Shown: positions 1 through 8,504 of the stretch, piece after piece
Position numbering within the stretch: position 1 is the stretch's first letter
Layout of the letters: each line of letters begins with the position of its first letter
Assembly: GCF_900105155.1 (NCBI RefSeq)
Contig: NZ_LT629762.1
Span: 3,387,001-3,451,000 of the forward strand
Origin: Pseudomonas prosekii
Lineage (GTDB): Bacteria; Pseudomonadota; Gammaproteobacteria; Pseudomonadales; Pseudomonadaceae
DNA: 64,000 bases
Direction: 5' to 3'
Made by a program: the position numbers and the translations under genes
Notes under the pieces: model-generated
What the model was told of the DNA's origin: nothing
The model's database searches: none
Seen by the model: the letters and a program-made list of their open reading frames with translations, nothing else

Positions 1-1205
1 AAGTGGTCAAGGCCCCGGTGCTGCACGCGCAGAACATCAAAGACCCGAACCAGGCCACGCGGATTCTCGAGGGCGGCTACGTCGACATGGTCGGCATGAC
101 CCGCGCGCACATCGCCGATCCGCACCTGATCGCCAAGATCAAAATGGGTCAGGTCGACCAGATCAAACAATGCGTCGGCGCCAACTACTGCATTGACCGT
201 CAGTACCAGGGCCTGGACGTGCTGTGCATCCAGAACGCCGCGACTTCCCGTGAATACATGGGCGTGCCGCACATCATCGAGAAATCGACCGGAGTCAAAC
301 GCAAAGTCGTGGTGGTCGGTGCCGGTCCGGCGGGGATGGAGGCGGCGCGTGTCTCGGCCGAACGTGGCCATGACGTGACGCTGTTCGAGAAAAAAGAATT
401 CATCGGCGGGCAAATCACTACGGCGTCGAAAGCTCCGCAACGCGACCAGATTGCTGGGATCACGCGCTGGTTCCAACTGGAGCTGGCGCGGCTGAAAGTC
501 GATCTGCGCCTGGGCGTGGCGGCGGATGCGGCGACCATTCTTGATCTGCGCCCGGACGTGGTGGTGCTCGCCGTCGGCGGCCATCCATTCATCGAGCAGA
601 ACGAGCATTGGGGCGCGGCGGAAGGTTTGGTGGTCAGCAGTTGGGACATCCTCGACGGCAAAGTGGCGCCGGGCAAAAACGTGCTGGTCTACGACACCAT
701 TTGTGAATTCACCGGGATGTCGACCGCCGACTATCTGGCCGACAAGGGCTGCCAGGTCGAGATAGTCACCGACGACATCAAACCAGGCGTGGCGATTGGC
801 GGCACCTCGTTCCCTACCTACTACCGCAGCATGTACCCGAAAGAAGTGATCATGACCGGCGACATGATGCTCGAGAAGGTTTACCGCGAAGGCGACAAGT
901 TGGTGGCGGTGCTGGAGAACGAATACACCGGCGCCAAAGAGGAGCGGGTGGTGGACCAGGTCGTCGTCGAAAACGGCGTGCGTCCGGACGAAGAAATCTA
1001 TTACGCGCTGAAGGAGGCGTCGCGCAACAAAGGCCAGATGGATATCGAAGCCCTGTTCGCGATCCAGCCGCAGCCTTCGCTGAAAACTCTTGATGAAAAG
1101 ACGGCGGGCGACGGCTACTTGCTGTTCCGCATCGGCGACTGCGTGGCGCAGCGCAACACGCACGCAGCGATCTACGACGCACTGCGCCTGTGTAAGGATT
1201 TCTGA
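1..1205 (+). CDS. dgcA: Dimethylglycine demethylase subunit DgcA (3' part, cut by window edge)
   Basis: C-terminal 400 or so residues of an old-yellow-enzyme/2,4-dienoyl-CoA-reductase type flavoprotein. The end of the TIM barrel is visible (GGYVDMVGMTRAHIADPHL), followed by the Cys-containing Fe-S loop (CVGANYCID ... CIQNAA) and an FAD/NAD-binding domain with VVVVGAGPAGMEAARV. The full protein is normally about 690 residues, so some 290 N-terminal residues lie outside the window. Known role in Pseudomonas: with DgcB it demethylates dimethylglycine to sarcosine. The assignment is strengthened by dgcB, an ETF pair and the gbc/sox genes that follow. A REP pair separates it from dgcB. Confidence 0.9.
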   Translation, partial: VVKAPVLHAQNIKDPNQATRILEGGYVDMVGMTRAHIADPHLIAKIKMGQVDQIKQCVGANYCIDRQYQGLDVLCIQNAATSREYMGVPHIIEKSTGVKRKVVVVGAGPAGMEAARVSAERGHDVTLFEKKEFIGGQITTASKAPQRDQIAGITRWFQLELARLKVDLRLGVAADAATILDLRPDVVVLAVGGHPFIEQNEHWGAAEGLVVSSWDILDGKVAPGKNVLVYDTICEFTGMSTADYLADKGCQVEIVTDDIKPGVAIGGTSFPTYYRSMYPKEVIMTGDMMLEKVYREGDKLVAVLENEYTGAKEERVVDQVVVENGVRPDEEIYYALKEASRNKGQMDIEALFAIQPQPSLKTLDEKTAGDGYLLFRIGDCVAQRNTHAAIYDALRLCKDF

Positions 1206-1223
1206 CGGATAACCACCATCACC

Positions 1224-1352
1224 GTGGCGAGGGGGCTTGCCCCCGTTGGGCTGCGCAGCAGCCCCGAAATCAGCTGATGCGGTTTTTCAGTAAAACGCGT
1301 TGGACGGTTTACGACTGCTTCGCAGCCGAACGGGGGCAAGCCCCCTCGCCAC
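1224..1352. repeat. REP pair (GGGGGCTTGCCCCC type)
   Basis: Two inverted copies of the gtggcgagggggcttgcccc palindrome face each other across about 75 bp, in the 219-bp gap between dgcA and dgcB. This is one of the two REP types in the window. Confidence 0.9.
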
Positions 1353-1424
1353 AGGTAGGTGCCAGGCCTTCATCGGCACGCACATGAACCCGTGCAAGAC
1401 CCTGAGGTCTTTGGGAGCTTCACC

Positions 1425-3374
1425 ATGTTGAACACCCTTCTTCCAATCCTGTTGTTCGCTGCCCTGGGCCTGGCTGTGCTCGGCGCGTTGCGGCGGATGA
1501 ACATGTGGCGCCGGGGCCGGGCTTCGAAGGTCGATTTGATCGGCGGCCTGCTCGCCATGCCCAAGCGCTACATGGTCGACTTGCACCACGTCGTCGCGCG
1601 CGACAAATACATCGCCAACACCCACGTAGCGACAGCCGGCGGCGCGGTGGCGTCGATTGTGCTGGCGCTGCTGGTTTACGGTTTCGGCCTGCAAAACCGC
1701 ATCCTCGGCTTCGCCCTGTTGATCGCTTCGGCGGTAATGTTCGTCGGCGCGATTTTCATGTTCCTGCGGCGGCGCAATCCTCCCGCGCGCCTGTCCAAAG
1801 GACCGTGGATGCGTTTGCCGAAAAGCCTGTTGGCGTTCTCGGCGAGCTTCTTCCTGCTGACCCTGCCGGTCGCCGGGATCCTCCCGGAAAACTTTGGTGG
1901 CTGGGTGGTCGCGGCGATCCTCGGCGTCGGTGTGCTTTGGGGCGTCTGCGAACTGTTCCTCGGCATGACCTGGGGCGGGCCGATGAAGCACGCCTTCGCC
2001 GGTGCCCTGCACCTGGCTTGGCACCGTCGCGCCGAACGCTTTGGCGGCGGTCGCTCGACCGGTCTGAAACCACTGGACCTGAACGACCCGAACGCGCCGC
2101 TGGGCGTGGAAAAACCCAAGGATTTCACCTGGAACCAACTGCTCGGTTTCGACGCCTGCGTGCAGTGCGGCAAGTGCGAAGCGGCGTGCCCGGCGTTCGC
2201 CGCCGGCCAACCGCTGAACCCGAAAAAACTCATTCAAGACATGGTCGTCGGCCTCGCCGGGGGCACCGATGCCAACTTCGCCGGTAGCCCGTACCCCGGC
2301 AAACCGATCGGCGGACACGCAGGCAATCCCCATCAACCGATCGTCAACGGTCTGGTCGATGCCGAAACCCTGTGGTCGTGCACCACGTGCCGCGCCTGCG
2401 TCGAGGAATGCCCGATGATGATCGAGCACGTCGATGCCATCGTCGACATGCGCCGCCACCTCACACTGGAACGCGGGGCGACGCCGAACAAGGGCGCCGA
2501 AGTCCTCGAAAACCTGATCGCCACCGACAACCCGGGCGGTTTTGCGCCGGGCGGGCGGATGAACTGGGCGGCGGATCTGAACCTGAATTTGATGAGCGAG
2601 AAAAAATCCATCGACGTGCTGTTCTGGGTTGGCGACGGCGCGTTCGACATGCGCAACCAGCGCACCTTGCGCGCCTTCGTCAAAGTGCTGAAAGCGGCCA
2701 AGGTCGATTTCGCCGTGCTCGGTCTGGAGGAGCGCGACAGCGGCGACGTGGCCCGACGTCTGGGCGACGAAGCGACGTTCCAGTTGTTGGCCAAACGCAA
2801 CATTCAGACCCTCGCCAAGTACAGCTTCAACCGCATCGTCACCTGCGATCCGCACAGTTTCCATGTGCTGAAAAACGAGTACGGCGCCTTCGACGGCCAC
2901 TATCTGGTGCAGCACCACAGCACCTACATGGCGGAAATCATTGGCGCTGGCGCACTGAATCTCGGCCAGCACAAAGGCGCCAGCGTGACTTATCACGATC
3001 CGTGCTACCTCGGCCGTTACAACGGCGAATACGAGGCGCCGCGCGAAGTGCTGCGCGCGCTCGGGATCGAAGTCAAAGAGATGCAGCGTTCCGGTTTCCG
3101 CTCGCGTTGCTGCGGTGGCGGTGGCGGCGCGCCGATCACCGACATTCCGGGCAAGCAGCGGATCCCCGACATGCGCATGGACGACATCCGCGAAACCGGC
3201 GCCGAACTGGTGGCCGTGGGTTGCCCGCAATGCACCGCGATGCTTGAGGGCGTGGTCGAACCGCGGCCGCTGATCAAAGACATTGCCGAACTGGTGGCCG
3301 ATGCCCTGCTCGAAGACCAGGCACCGAGCAAACCCGCCACTCCGGCCAAACGTGAACCTGCGGAGGCCCACTGA
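1425..3374 (+). CDS. dgcB: Dimethylglycine demethylase subunit DgcB (Fe-S/HdrD-like)
   Basis: 649-residue membrane-linked iron-sulfur protein that takes electrons from dimethylglycine oxidation. The N-terminal third has several hydrophobic helices (LLPILLFAALGLAVLG; SIVLALLVYGFGL). Two 4Fe-4S motifs follow (CVQCGKCEAACP, near residue 240, and CTTCRACVEECP, near 320). The C-terminal half carries two CCG-type heterodisulfide-reductase-like motifs (DPCYLGRYN ... RCCGGGGG; GCPQC). The start at 1425 is preferred over an upstream in-frame ATG at 1359, because MLNTLLP begins the first membrane segment and the extra 22 residues resemble REP-flank sequence. Its stop overlaps the next start (ATGA), showing translational coupling to the ETF genes. 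Confidence 0.9.
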   Translation: MLNTLLPILLFAALGLAVLGALRRMNMWRRGRASKVDLIGGLLAMPKRYMVDLHHVVARDKYIANTHVATAGGAVASIVLALLVYGFGLQNRILGFALLIASAVMFVGAIFMFLRRRNPPARLSKGPWMRLPKSLLAFSASFFLLTLPVAGILPENFGGWVVAAILGVGVLWGVCELFLGMTWGGPMKHAFAGALHLAWHRRAERFGGGRSTGLKPLDLNDPNAPLGVEKPKDFTWNQLLGFDACVQCGKCEAACPAFAAGQPLNPKKLIQDMVVGLAGGTDANFAGSPYPGKPIGGHAGNPHQPIVNGLVDAETLWSCTTCRACVEECPMMIEHVDAIVDMRRHLTLERGATPNKGAEVLENLIATDNPGGFAPGGRMNWAADLNLNLMSEKKSIDVLFWVGDGAFDMRNQRTLRAFVKVLKAAKVDFAVLGLEERDSGDVARRLGDEATFQLLAKRNIQTLAKYSFNRIVTCDPHSFHVLKNEYGAFDGHYLVQHHSTYMAEIIGAGALNLGQHKGASVTYHDPCYLGRYNGEYEAPREVLRALGIEVKEMQRSGFRSRCCGGGGGAPITDIPGKQRIPDMRMDDIRETGAELVAVGCPQCTAMLEGVVEPRPLIKDIAELVADALLEDQAPSKPATPAKREPAEAH

Positions 3375-4594
3375 TGAGCGACACTATCCGCCGCGACCCG
3401 CGCGCCGAATGGATTGCGCGTAACCGCTTGCACCCGCTGCACGCGGCGATGCAACCGGCGCAACACAGCTGGATGGGGCCGAACGGGGTCATCCGCAAGA
3501 ATTTGCATGGCATCGGTTTTATCGGGCCGAACGGGATCAAGCGCATCGATCGCAGCGGCGCGCAGCAGGGCGGGGCGACCAAACGTTCAGCCGCCATAGA
3601 CGTGCAACTGCCGCTGCATCAAGTGCCGGCTCCGGCGTTTTACATCAGCGTGGTGCCGGACATGGTCGGCGGCCGCTTGAGCAGCCACGACCGCGATCTG
3701 CTTGGCCTCGCGCATCAGTTGGCCGGCAAGGACGGCGCGGTGTTGGCGGTGGTCTTCGGCGAACACAAGGAAAACGCTTTCACCACGGCGGGCGTTGATC
3801 GTTTGCTGGTGCTCGATGGTGAGGAATTCAACGGTTATGCACCGGAGCAACGCGTGCAGGGCTTGCGGGCTGTGGATAACCAGTTCAACCCGCGTCACTG
3901 GTTGCTGCCGGACAGTCGCAGCGGCGGTGGCGAACTTGGTCGGCGCTTTGCCGCGGCGCTCGGCGAACGCCCGGCCACGCGGGTCTGGCAGGTCAAGGAT
4001 GAGCAATGCATCGGCCGTGCTGGCGCTGGGCTGCAAGACCTTGCGCGGCCGGTCGCGCGGTTGATTCTGGGCGCCGCCGAATGCGCCGATCCGGTCAGCG
4101 AAACCCGTCATGAAGCGTTGCCCGTGGAGTTATCCACAAGCGTGGCGCGCAGTTTGTCGCGTATCGAAGATTTGGGCGCAGTCGCGGTGGACCCGGCGGC
4201 GATTCCGATGGCCGAAGCCGAGTTCATCTTCTCCGGCGGCAACGGGGTCAAGGACTGGACACTTTTCCACAACACCGCCGCAGCCTTGGGCGCCACTGAA
4301 GGCGCGTCGCGGGTGGCGGTGGACGATGGCTTCATGGCACGCGATCGCCAAGTCGGCGCGTCCGGCACTTGGGTCACCGCGCGGGTTTATGTGGCGGTGG
4401 GGATTTCCGGGGCAATCCAGCACCTGCAAGGCATCGGCGCCTGCGACAAAGTGGTGGCGATCAACCTTGATCCGGGTTGCGACATGATCAAACGGGCCGA
4501 CCTGTCGGTGATCGGTGAGAGCGCCGACATTCTTCAAGCCTTGATCGACGCGGTAGCGGCTTACCGCAACGACGCCAAGCGCGATGCGGCTTAA
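3374..4594 (+). CDS. Electron transfer flavoprotein alpha-type subunit of the dgc operon
   Basis: 406 residues. The C-terminal domain is the ETF-alpha FAD-binding domain: FSGGNGVKDW (near 280), a WVTARVYVAVGISGAIQH segment (near 340) and INLDPGCDMIKRADLSVIGE (near 370). The N-terminal 75 residues (DPRAEWIARNRLHPLHAA) are an extension not found in housekeeping EtfA. Together with the next gene it should carry electrons from DgcAB-type oxidation towards the quinone pool; that role is inferred from operon position. It starts within the dgcB stop codon. It corresponds in position to PA5400 as I recall. Confidence 0.85.
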   Translation: MSDTIRRDPRAEWIARNRLHPLHAAMQPAQHSWMGPNGVIRKNLHGIGFIGPNGIKRIDRSGAQQGGATKRSAAIDVQLPLHQVPAPAFYISVVPDMVGGRLSSHDRDLLGLAHQLAGKDGAVLAVVFGEHKENAFTTAGVDRLLVLDGEEFNGYAPEQRVQGLRAVDNQFNPRHWLLPDSRSGGGELGRRFAAALGERPATRVWQVKDEQCIGRAGAGLQDLARPVARLILGAAECADPVSETRHEALPVELSTSVARSLSRIEDLGAVAVDPAAIPMAEAEFIFSGGNGVKDWTLFHNTAAALGATEGASRVAVDDGFMARDRQVGASGTWVTARVYVAVGISGAIQHLQGIGACDKVVAINLDPGCDMIKRADLSVIGESADILQALIDAVAAYRNDAKRDAA

Positions 4595-4609
4595 GGGAAG
4601 GAACGCACC

Positions 4610-5380
4610 ATGAGTACAAAAGTCATCAGCTTGGTGTCCATCGGCGCCCACCCGACCTCCGGCCGCCCGCGCCGCGCCGAGCAGGATGCGCGCGCGGTGG
4701 AGCTGGGCCTGCAACTGGCTGGGGATAACCTGCAAGTGCTGCATGCCGGCGATGTCGCGGAACCGGCGTTGCGCGCTTATCTGGGCATGGGCCTGGCGCA
4801 ATTGCACGTGCTCGAGCAACCGGACGGCGCCGACGCGCTGCCGGCGTTGAGCGCGTATTTGCGTGAGGCCGGGGCGCAAGTGGTGCTCACTGGTAGTCAG
4901 GCGGAAACCGGCGAGGGCTCGGGCATGTTGCCGTTCCTGCTCGCCGAAAGCCTTGGCTGGCCGCTGGTGGTGGGGCTGGCCCAGGTTGAATCCATCGACG
5001 GCGGTTCGGCGCTGGTACTGCAAGCGTTGCCGCGCGGTCAGCGGCGTCGCTTGGAAGTGCGATTGCCGTTCCTCGCGACTGTGGATAACGCGGCGCCGAA
5101 ACCTCGGCAAAGTGCCTACGGCCCAGCGCGGCGTGGGGTGCTGGAAGCGGACGAGGTCGAGGTTGTCGATGATGAATTGCTCAGCGTCGCCACTCTGCAA
5201 ACCGCCAAACCACGGCCGAAACGCCTGAAAGTAATCAAAGCCAAAAGCGGCGCCGACCGCATGAAAGCCGCCACGGCCAAGGCCAGCGGTGGCGGCGGGC
5301 AAGTGCTCAAAGGCGTGACCGCGCAAGCCGGGGCCGAGGCCATCCTCAAATTGCTGATCGAAGAAGGCGTAGTTCGCTAA
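4610..5380 (+). CDS. Electron transfer flavoprotein beta-type subunit of the dgc operon
   Basis: 256 residues with the ETF-beta layout: VSIGAHPTSGRPRRAEQDARAVELG at the N-terminus (the family has VKRVP...N..D..A.E.AL here), then a mid-protein VVLTGSQAETGEGSGMLP with LGWPLVVGLAQVE, as in nucleotide-binding ETF beta. The C-terminal 60 residues are a Lys/Ala-rich tail. It starts 15 nt after the alpha gene, with GGAAGGA before ATG, so it is cotranscribed. It is the last gene of the dgc operon; a REP cluster follows directly. Confidence 0.8.
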   Translation: MSTKVISLVSIGAHPTSGRPRRAEQDARAVELGLQLAGDNLQVLHAGDVAEPALRAYLGMGLAQLHVLEQPDGADALPALSAYLREAGAQVVLTGSQAETGEGSGMLPFLLAESLGWPLVVGLAQVESIDGGSALVLQALPRGQRRRLEVRLPFLATVDNAAPKPRQSAYGPARRGVLEADEVEVVDDELLSVATLQTAKPRPKRLKVIKAKSGADRMKAATAKASGGGGQVLKGVTAQAGAEAILKLLIEEGVVR

Positions 5381-5396
5381 ACCCGCACACAAACCC

Positions 5397-5689
5397 CTGT
5401 AGGAGCTGAGCTTGCTCGCGAAGGGGCCATCCCATCCAACATCAATGGCGCCTGACCCACCGCCATCGCGAGCAAGCTCAGCTCCCACAGGCCATCCCAT
5501 CCAGCATCAATGGCGCCTGACCCACCGCCATCGCGAGCAAGCTCAGCTCCCACAGGGCCGGTGGGTGTACACAAAATTTGTGACCACCGAAAACCCCTGT
5601 AGGAGCAAAGCTTGCTCGCGAAGGGGCCATCCCATCCAACATCGATATCGCCTGACCCACCGCTTTCGCGAGCAAGCTCAGCTCCTACA
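5397..5689. repeat. REP cluster (GAGCTTGCTCGCGA type), about three elements
   Basis: Alternating direct and inverted copies of ctgtaggagctgagcttgct / agcaagctcagctcccacag, separated by loops that share ccatcccatccaacatc. One half-unit (about 65 bp from ccatcccatcc through ctcccacagg) is duplicated in tandem at about 5487-5553. Confidence 0.9.
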
Positions 5690-5699
5690 AGAATTTGCG

Positions 5700-6340
5700 T
5701 GGTAGTGGGTTTATGCACAATCCCTGTTAGCGTATCTGTGGATAAGGTGTTCGCGCTTCGCCGCAGCCCTTGTGCTTCGCGCCCTGCAGCCTCTCGTACA
5801 AAAAACAACCAGCCTATCTCACGGTTTTTCCTGGCTTTTTCTTTGGGATAACTCTGCTCGATCATCCACACTTGCCCCCAATCTCTGTTGGCGCTTCTGT
5901 GGATAAGATGTTCGCTGTCCGCTGCACGCCTTATAAATCGGGCCTTACACGTGATCGATCAATAAACAACCAATTCAGCCTTTTCCCTCCGAAAATCTCC
6001 CCCAACCCTGGATTTACCGCCACAGTCAGCGGTTTTCCACAGCCTAGCCAAAGTTGCCCCCAAACTCTGTTAGCCCTTCTGTGGATAACATGTTCGCCAT
6101 CCTCTGCAGGCTATACAAACCGTGCCTTGCAACCTTTCGATCAAAAAACAACCAATCCCGCTGTCAAAGCGTACTTCCGAATAAGTCACGGTTTTTATTC
6201 ACTATTTATCGATCATTTCTCGGGAGCACCCTCAGTTGTCCCCAATAGCTGTGGGTGGTCTTGTGGATAACTTGTTTGCGAAACCCCACAAGCCACGCTC
6301 CGTATAGTCCCAGACGCAATAGATCAAATTTCGTACAGTT
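5700..6340. repeat. Four-fold module with perfect DnaA boxes
   Basis: TGTGGATAA (complement TTATCCACA, the consensus DnaA box) occurs at 5737, 5898, 6080 and 6262, giving spacings of 161, 182 and 182 bp. Conserved sequence lies before each box (TTGCCCCCAA, then CTCTGTTRGC in most copies) and after it (TGTTCGC). An AT-rich word related to GATCAAAAAACAACC begins 59-61 nt downstream of each box start (5798, 5957, 6139; GATCAAATTTC at 6322). No protein-coding ORF is convincing here. The role is unknown. It resembles the box-plus-AT-rich layout of replication origins, but neither dnaA nor rpmH is present. Confidence 0.75.
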
Positions 6341-6570
6341 CTAAAGCACTCCCGCGTCCCGTCTCGCTTCAGTCCGCCAGGACACGCTTGAGCGACAGCA
6401 ACAAAACCACCATGGAAGTTATCGCCAATGGCCCTGAAAATTCTCTAGATAACTCCTTATAAGTCTATAAAGGCACATTGACACATGGTGGCTTCAAGAC
6501 TTAACTGTCACTGGCAAAAAGCACTGGACGGAATACCATTGCGTACTCGCATTTCTCAAGGAGAGAGATC

Positions 6571-6639
6571 ATGGAAACTTACCGCACGACCTTCGTTTGT
6601 CTGCCGCGCTATAACCGATATCTTCTTCGACTGGATTAA
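6571..6639 (+). CDS. Possible 22-residue peptide (METYRTTFVC...)
   Basis: A very good ribosome binding site (AAGGAGAGAGA) sits just before ATG at 6571, opening a 22-codon frame that ends TAA at 6639. The peptide is basic and aromatic (METYRTTFVCLPRY, then NRYLLRLD). It lies 167 nt upstream of the first of the two paralogous orphan genes. It may be a leader peptide or an independent small protein. The overlapping longer frame at 6485-6694 has no comparable ribosome binding site. No homologue is recognised. Confidence 0.4.
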   Translation: METYRTTFVCLPRYNRYLLRLD

Positions 6640-6806
6640 ATCCAAATCTGCCGTTGCACCAACGGCGGGATTCACTGCGTTTATGAATAGATAATGACGC
6701 CTACCAGCGTTCACGTTATTGCGTGCGCGGCTGATCTGTTAAAACAGTCAGCTCGGCGGTGGCAGCCAATCGTGTAACTAACTTCTTAACAATATGGAGC
6801 ATTGTC

Positions 6807-7580
6807 ATGAGTGTTATCGAAAGCCATGTAGAACGTCTGGCCTGGATCTCGAAACTTGAAATTCCAGAAGCACCGGCCGCAGTAAGTTCTCGCGAAAGAT
6901 CAGCAGTGGTGCGTGCCAGTGCCGATGAGAATGGCGCGGCGGTGGTCAAAGGCAGTGTGGTTTCTTTTGTGTCAGGGCTTACTGATCAAGCCCGCGACGA
7001 TGTGCAGAACAGCACGTTGTTGATGCAACTGGCGGCTGACAAGAAGTTTGATCCGGATTCGCAGAAGCAGGAGTGGTTCAAATTTTATACCGAAGGTCTG
7101 GCGAATCTGGGCTGGGGTCGTGTATCAAGTGCTTACTCCGATTATCAGCCAAAGAATACCGATGTCACGATGGACCAGGTGGTGCTGGAAGTTCTCGCAC
7201 AGGTGGTGGCTCCCGAGTCAGCCCTGTATCTAGTGGTGGCGCAAACTTTCGAGGCATTGAAATCCAATCCGAATAATCAAGGCGCGCTGAAACTCTTCGA
7301 CAACAGCAGCACCAAGAGCGGCACCGGCACCTTCCAGATCCTTCCGGTGGCGCAGGACACTGGCGGTAACGTGATTATGGTGCTGACGTGCGTCAACGCG
7401 ACGACGACGGTGCAGTCCGGCAGCTTCCTGTTCTGGCACTGGAGTTCATCATCGTCCCGGATGTACCGGGCGGCGCAACAGATTGTCCTGAACGAATCGG
7501 TGTATAAACAGGTTCGCCAGGCTGTTATCGACAAGCTTGGTGATAACGCCAAAAACTTTGTCAAAGACCTGGATATTTAA
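6807..7580 (+). CDS. Protein of unknown function, paralogue 1 of a tandem pair
   Basis: 257 residues, not recognised. Start at 6807 (MSVIESHVERLAW) because TATGGAGC precedes it; the ORF is open upstream to 6759 without a site. No signal peptide, transmembrane segment or known catalytic motif is visible. It aligns by eye with the next gene: DVQNSTLLMQLAADKKFD near residue 75 versus DVVNSNLLCQLAADKKLT, and VYKQVRQAVIDKLGDN near the C-terminus versus YSAIRQQIIDKLGETN. Both end ...DLDI/...SVDI. Codon use is less GC-biased than in the flanking dgc and gbc genes, which suggests acquisition. A strong terminator follows, so each paralogue is probably its own transcription unit. Confidence 0.8.
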   Translation: MSVIESHVERLAWISKLEIPEAPAAVSSRERSAVVRASADENGAAVVKGSVVSFVSGLTDQARDDVQNSTLLMQLAADKKFDPDSQKQEWFKFYTEGLANLGWGRVSSAYSDYQPKNTDVTMDQVVLEVLAQVVAPESALYLVVAQTFEALKSNPNNQGALKLFDNSSTKSGTGTFQILPVAQDTGGNVIMVLTCVNATTTVQSGSFLFWHWSSSSSRMYRAAQQIVLNESVYKQVRQAVIDKLGDNAKNFVKDLDI

Positions 7581-7593
7581 TTGTCCTGATGCG

Positions 7594-7621
7594 AACCCGG
7601 CACTCAGGTGCCGGGTTTGTC
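7594..7621 (+). terminator. Rho-independent terminator after orphan gene 1
   Basis: Perfect 10-bp stem AACCCGGCAC/GTGCCGGGTT with a TCAG loop, followed by TTGT; 14 nt after the stop codon. Confidence 0.85.
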
Positions 7622-7656
7622 TTCTTCGCGTCATCATTATTCAAGGATGATTCGCC

Positions 7657-8436
7657 ATGAGCTTGCCTGCCGCCGGAACTTACGTCGTATCAGGTAATTT
7701 GCTAGTCGCTGCGCCTTCGGTAACAAACGACACTGTTGTGCAGGATGTAGTCAATTCCAATCTGTTATGCCAGTTGGCTGCTGATAAAAAACTGACATCA
7801 CGTTTTATTGATCCTGCGGCCTGGCTGGATATGTATCGCAGCTCGTTGGGGAAAGTATTCTGGCAAATAACCAACTCCAATACGATCAGCTACCCTGTGC
7901 CACCGCTGATTCGCTCGTTAACCCTTATGAAGATTTTGCAGGCGACATTTTTCAAGACGCTGGATTCCACTTTGGTAGATTGCATTGAGGAGGGCATTGG
8001 TCTTTGGCTGGAACTGCCTGAGTCCAGTGCGCCTGCGCTTTTGTACAATAGCAAAACCCACGTCGAATTCGAGGTAGAAGAAAAAGTACCGCCAGTGCCG
8101 TCGACAATCTCGGTCATTAATCTGCAACTCAGCGTTGTTCACAGCGGCAGTCGATTGTCCGTTTGCAGTATTTATTTCAAGACGCTTGAGTCGGTCGAAG
8201 CGGATTTGTTTAATCAGAAGTTTGCAGTAAAGGATATTTTGGGCAATGTAAGCGTCAGTTCATTCAAGGCTGAATTGATCGAGTCGAACTATTCAGCAAT
8301 TCGCCAGCAGATCATCGACAAGCTGGGCGAAACCAATATCCGCGAAAATATAATGCTTGTTCCAGCCAATCTCGCGCCTGCCGGAATCGAACTTGATACA
8401 GGCACTCGACAGTTTCTGGACAGTGTGGATATCTGA
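7657..8436 (+). CDS. Protein of unknown function, paralogue 2 of a tandem pair
   Basis: 259 residues, not recognised. AAGGATGATTCGCC precedes the ATG. It shares with the upstream gene the motif around LLCQLAADKK (near residue 45), an aromatic segment (AWLDMYRSSLGKVFW versus EWFKFYTEGLANLGW) and the C-terminal IRQQIIDKLGE block. The middle is strongly diverged and contains two or three Cys not matched in paralogue 1. There is no signal peptide. A 20-residue insertion (LVPANLAPAGIELDTGT) lies before the common C-terminal end. GC content is visibly lower than in the surroundings. Function unknown; old duplication followed by divergence is an inference from the alignment. Confidence 0.8.
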   Translation: MSLPAAGTYVVSGNLLVAAPSVTNDTVVQDVVNSNLLCQLAADKKLTSRFIDPAAWLDMYRSSLGKVFWQITNSNTISYPVPPLIRSLTLMKILQATFFKTLDSTLVDCIEEGIGLWLELPESSAPALLYNSKTHVEFEVEEKVPPVPSTISVINLQLSVVHSGSRLSVCSIYFKTLESVEADLFNQKFAVKDILGNVSVSSFKAELIESNYSAIRQQIIDKLGETNIRENIMLVPANLAPAGIELDTGTRQFLDSVDI

Positions 8437-8452
8437 GACGACATAACTGACA

Positions 8453-8475
8453 AAGGGCGCTGAGCGCCCTTCGTT
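8453..8475 (+). terminator. Hairpin after orphan gene 2
   Basis: AAGGGCGC-TGA-GCGCCCTT stem (8 bp) 17 nt after the stop; the T-tract is short, so its strength is uncertain. It also separates this gene from the convergent gbcA. Confidence 0.65.
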
Positions 8476-8504
8476 GTTGATGGTTGGAATCGCTGCCTGA
8501 GCAA

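Noticed and set aside
1287..3371. 694-residue ORF on the minus strand opposite dgcB
   Set aside because: Mirror of a high-GC coding region; no family motif, and dgcB is unambiguous.
5700..6340. Chromosomal replication origin
   Set aside because: The boxes look right, but dnaA, dnaN, rpmH and gyrB are absent and the boxes are too evenly and widely spaced for a Pseudomonas oriC.
6485..6694. 69-residue ORF
   Set aside because: No ribosome binding site; it overlaps the better-supported 22-codon frame and has no coding-like composition.
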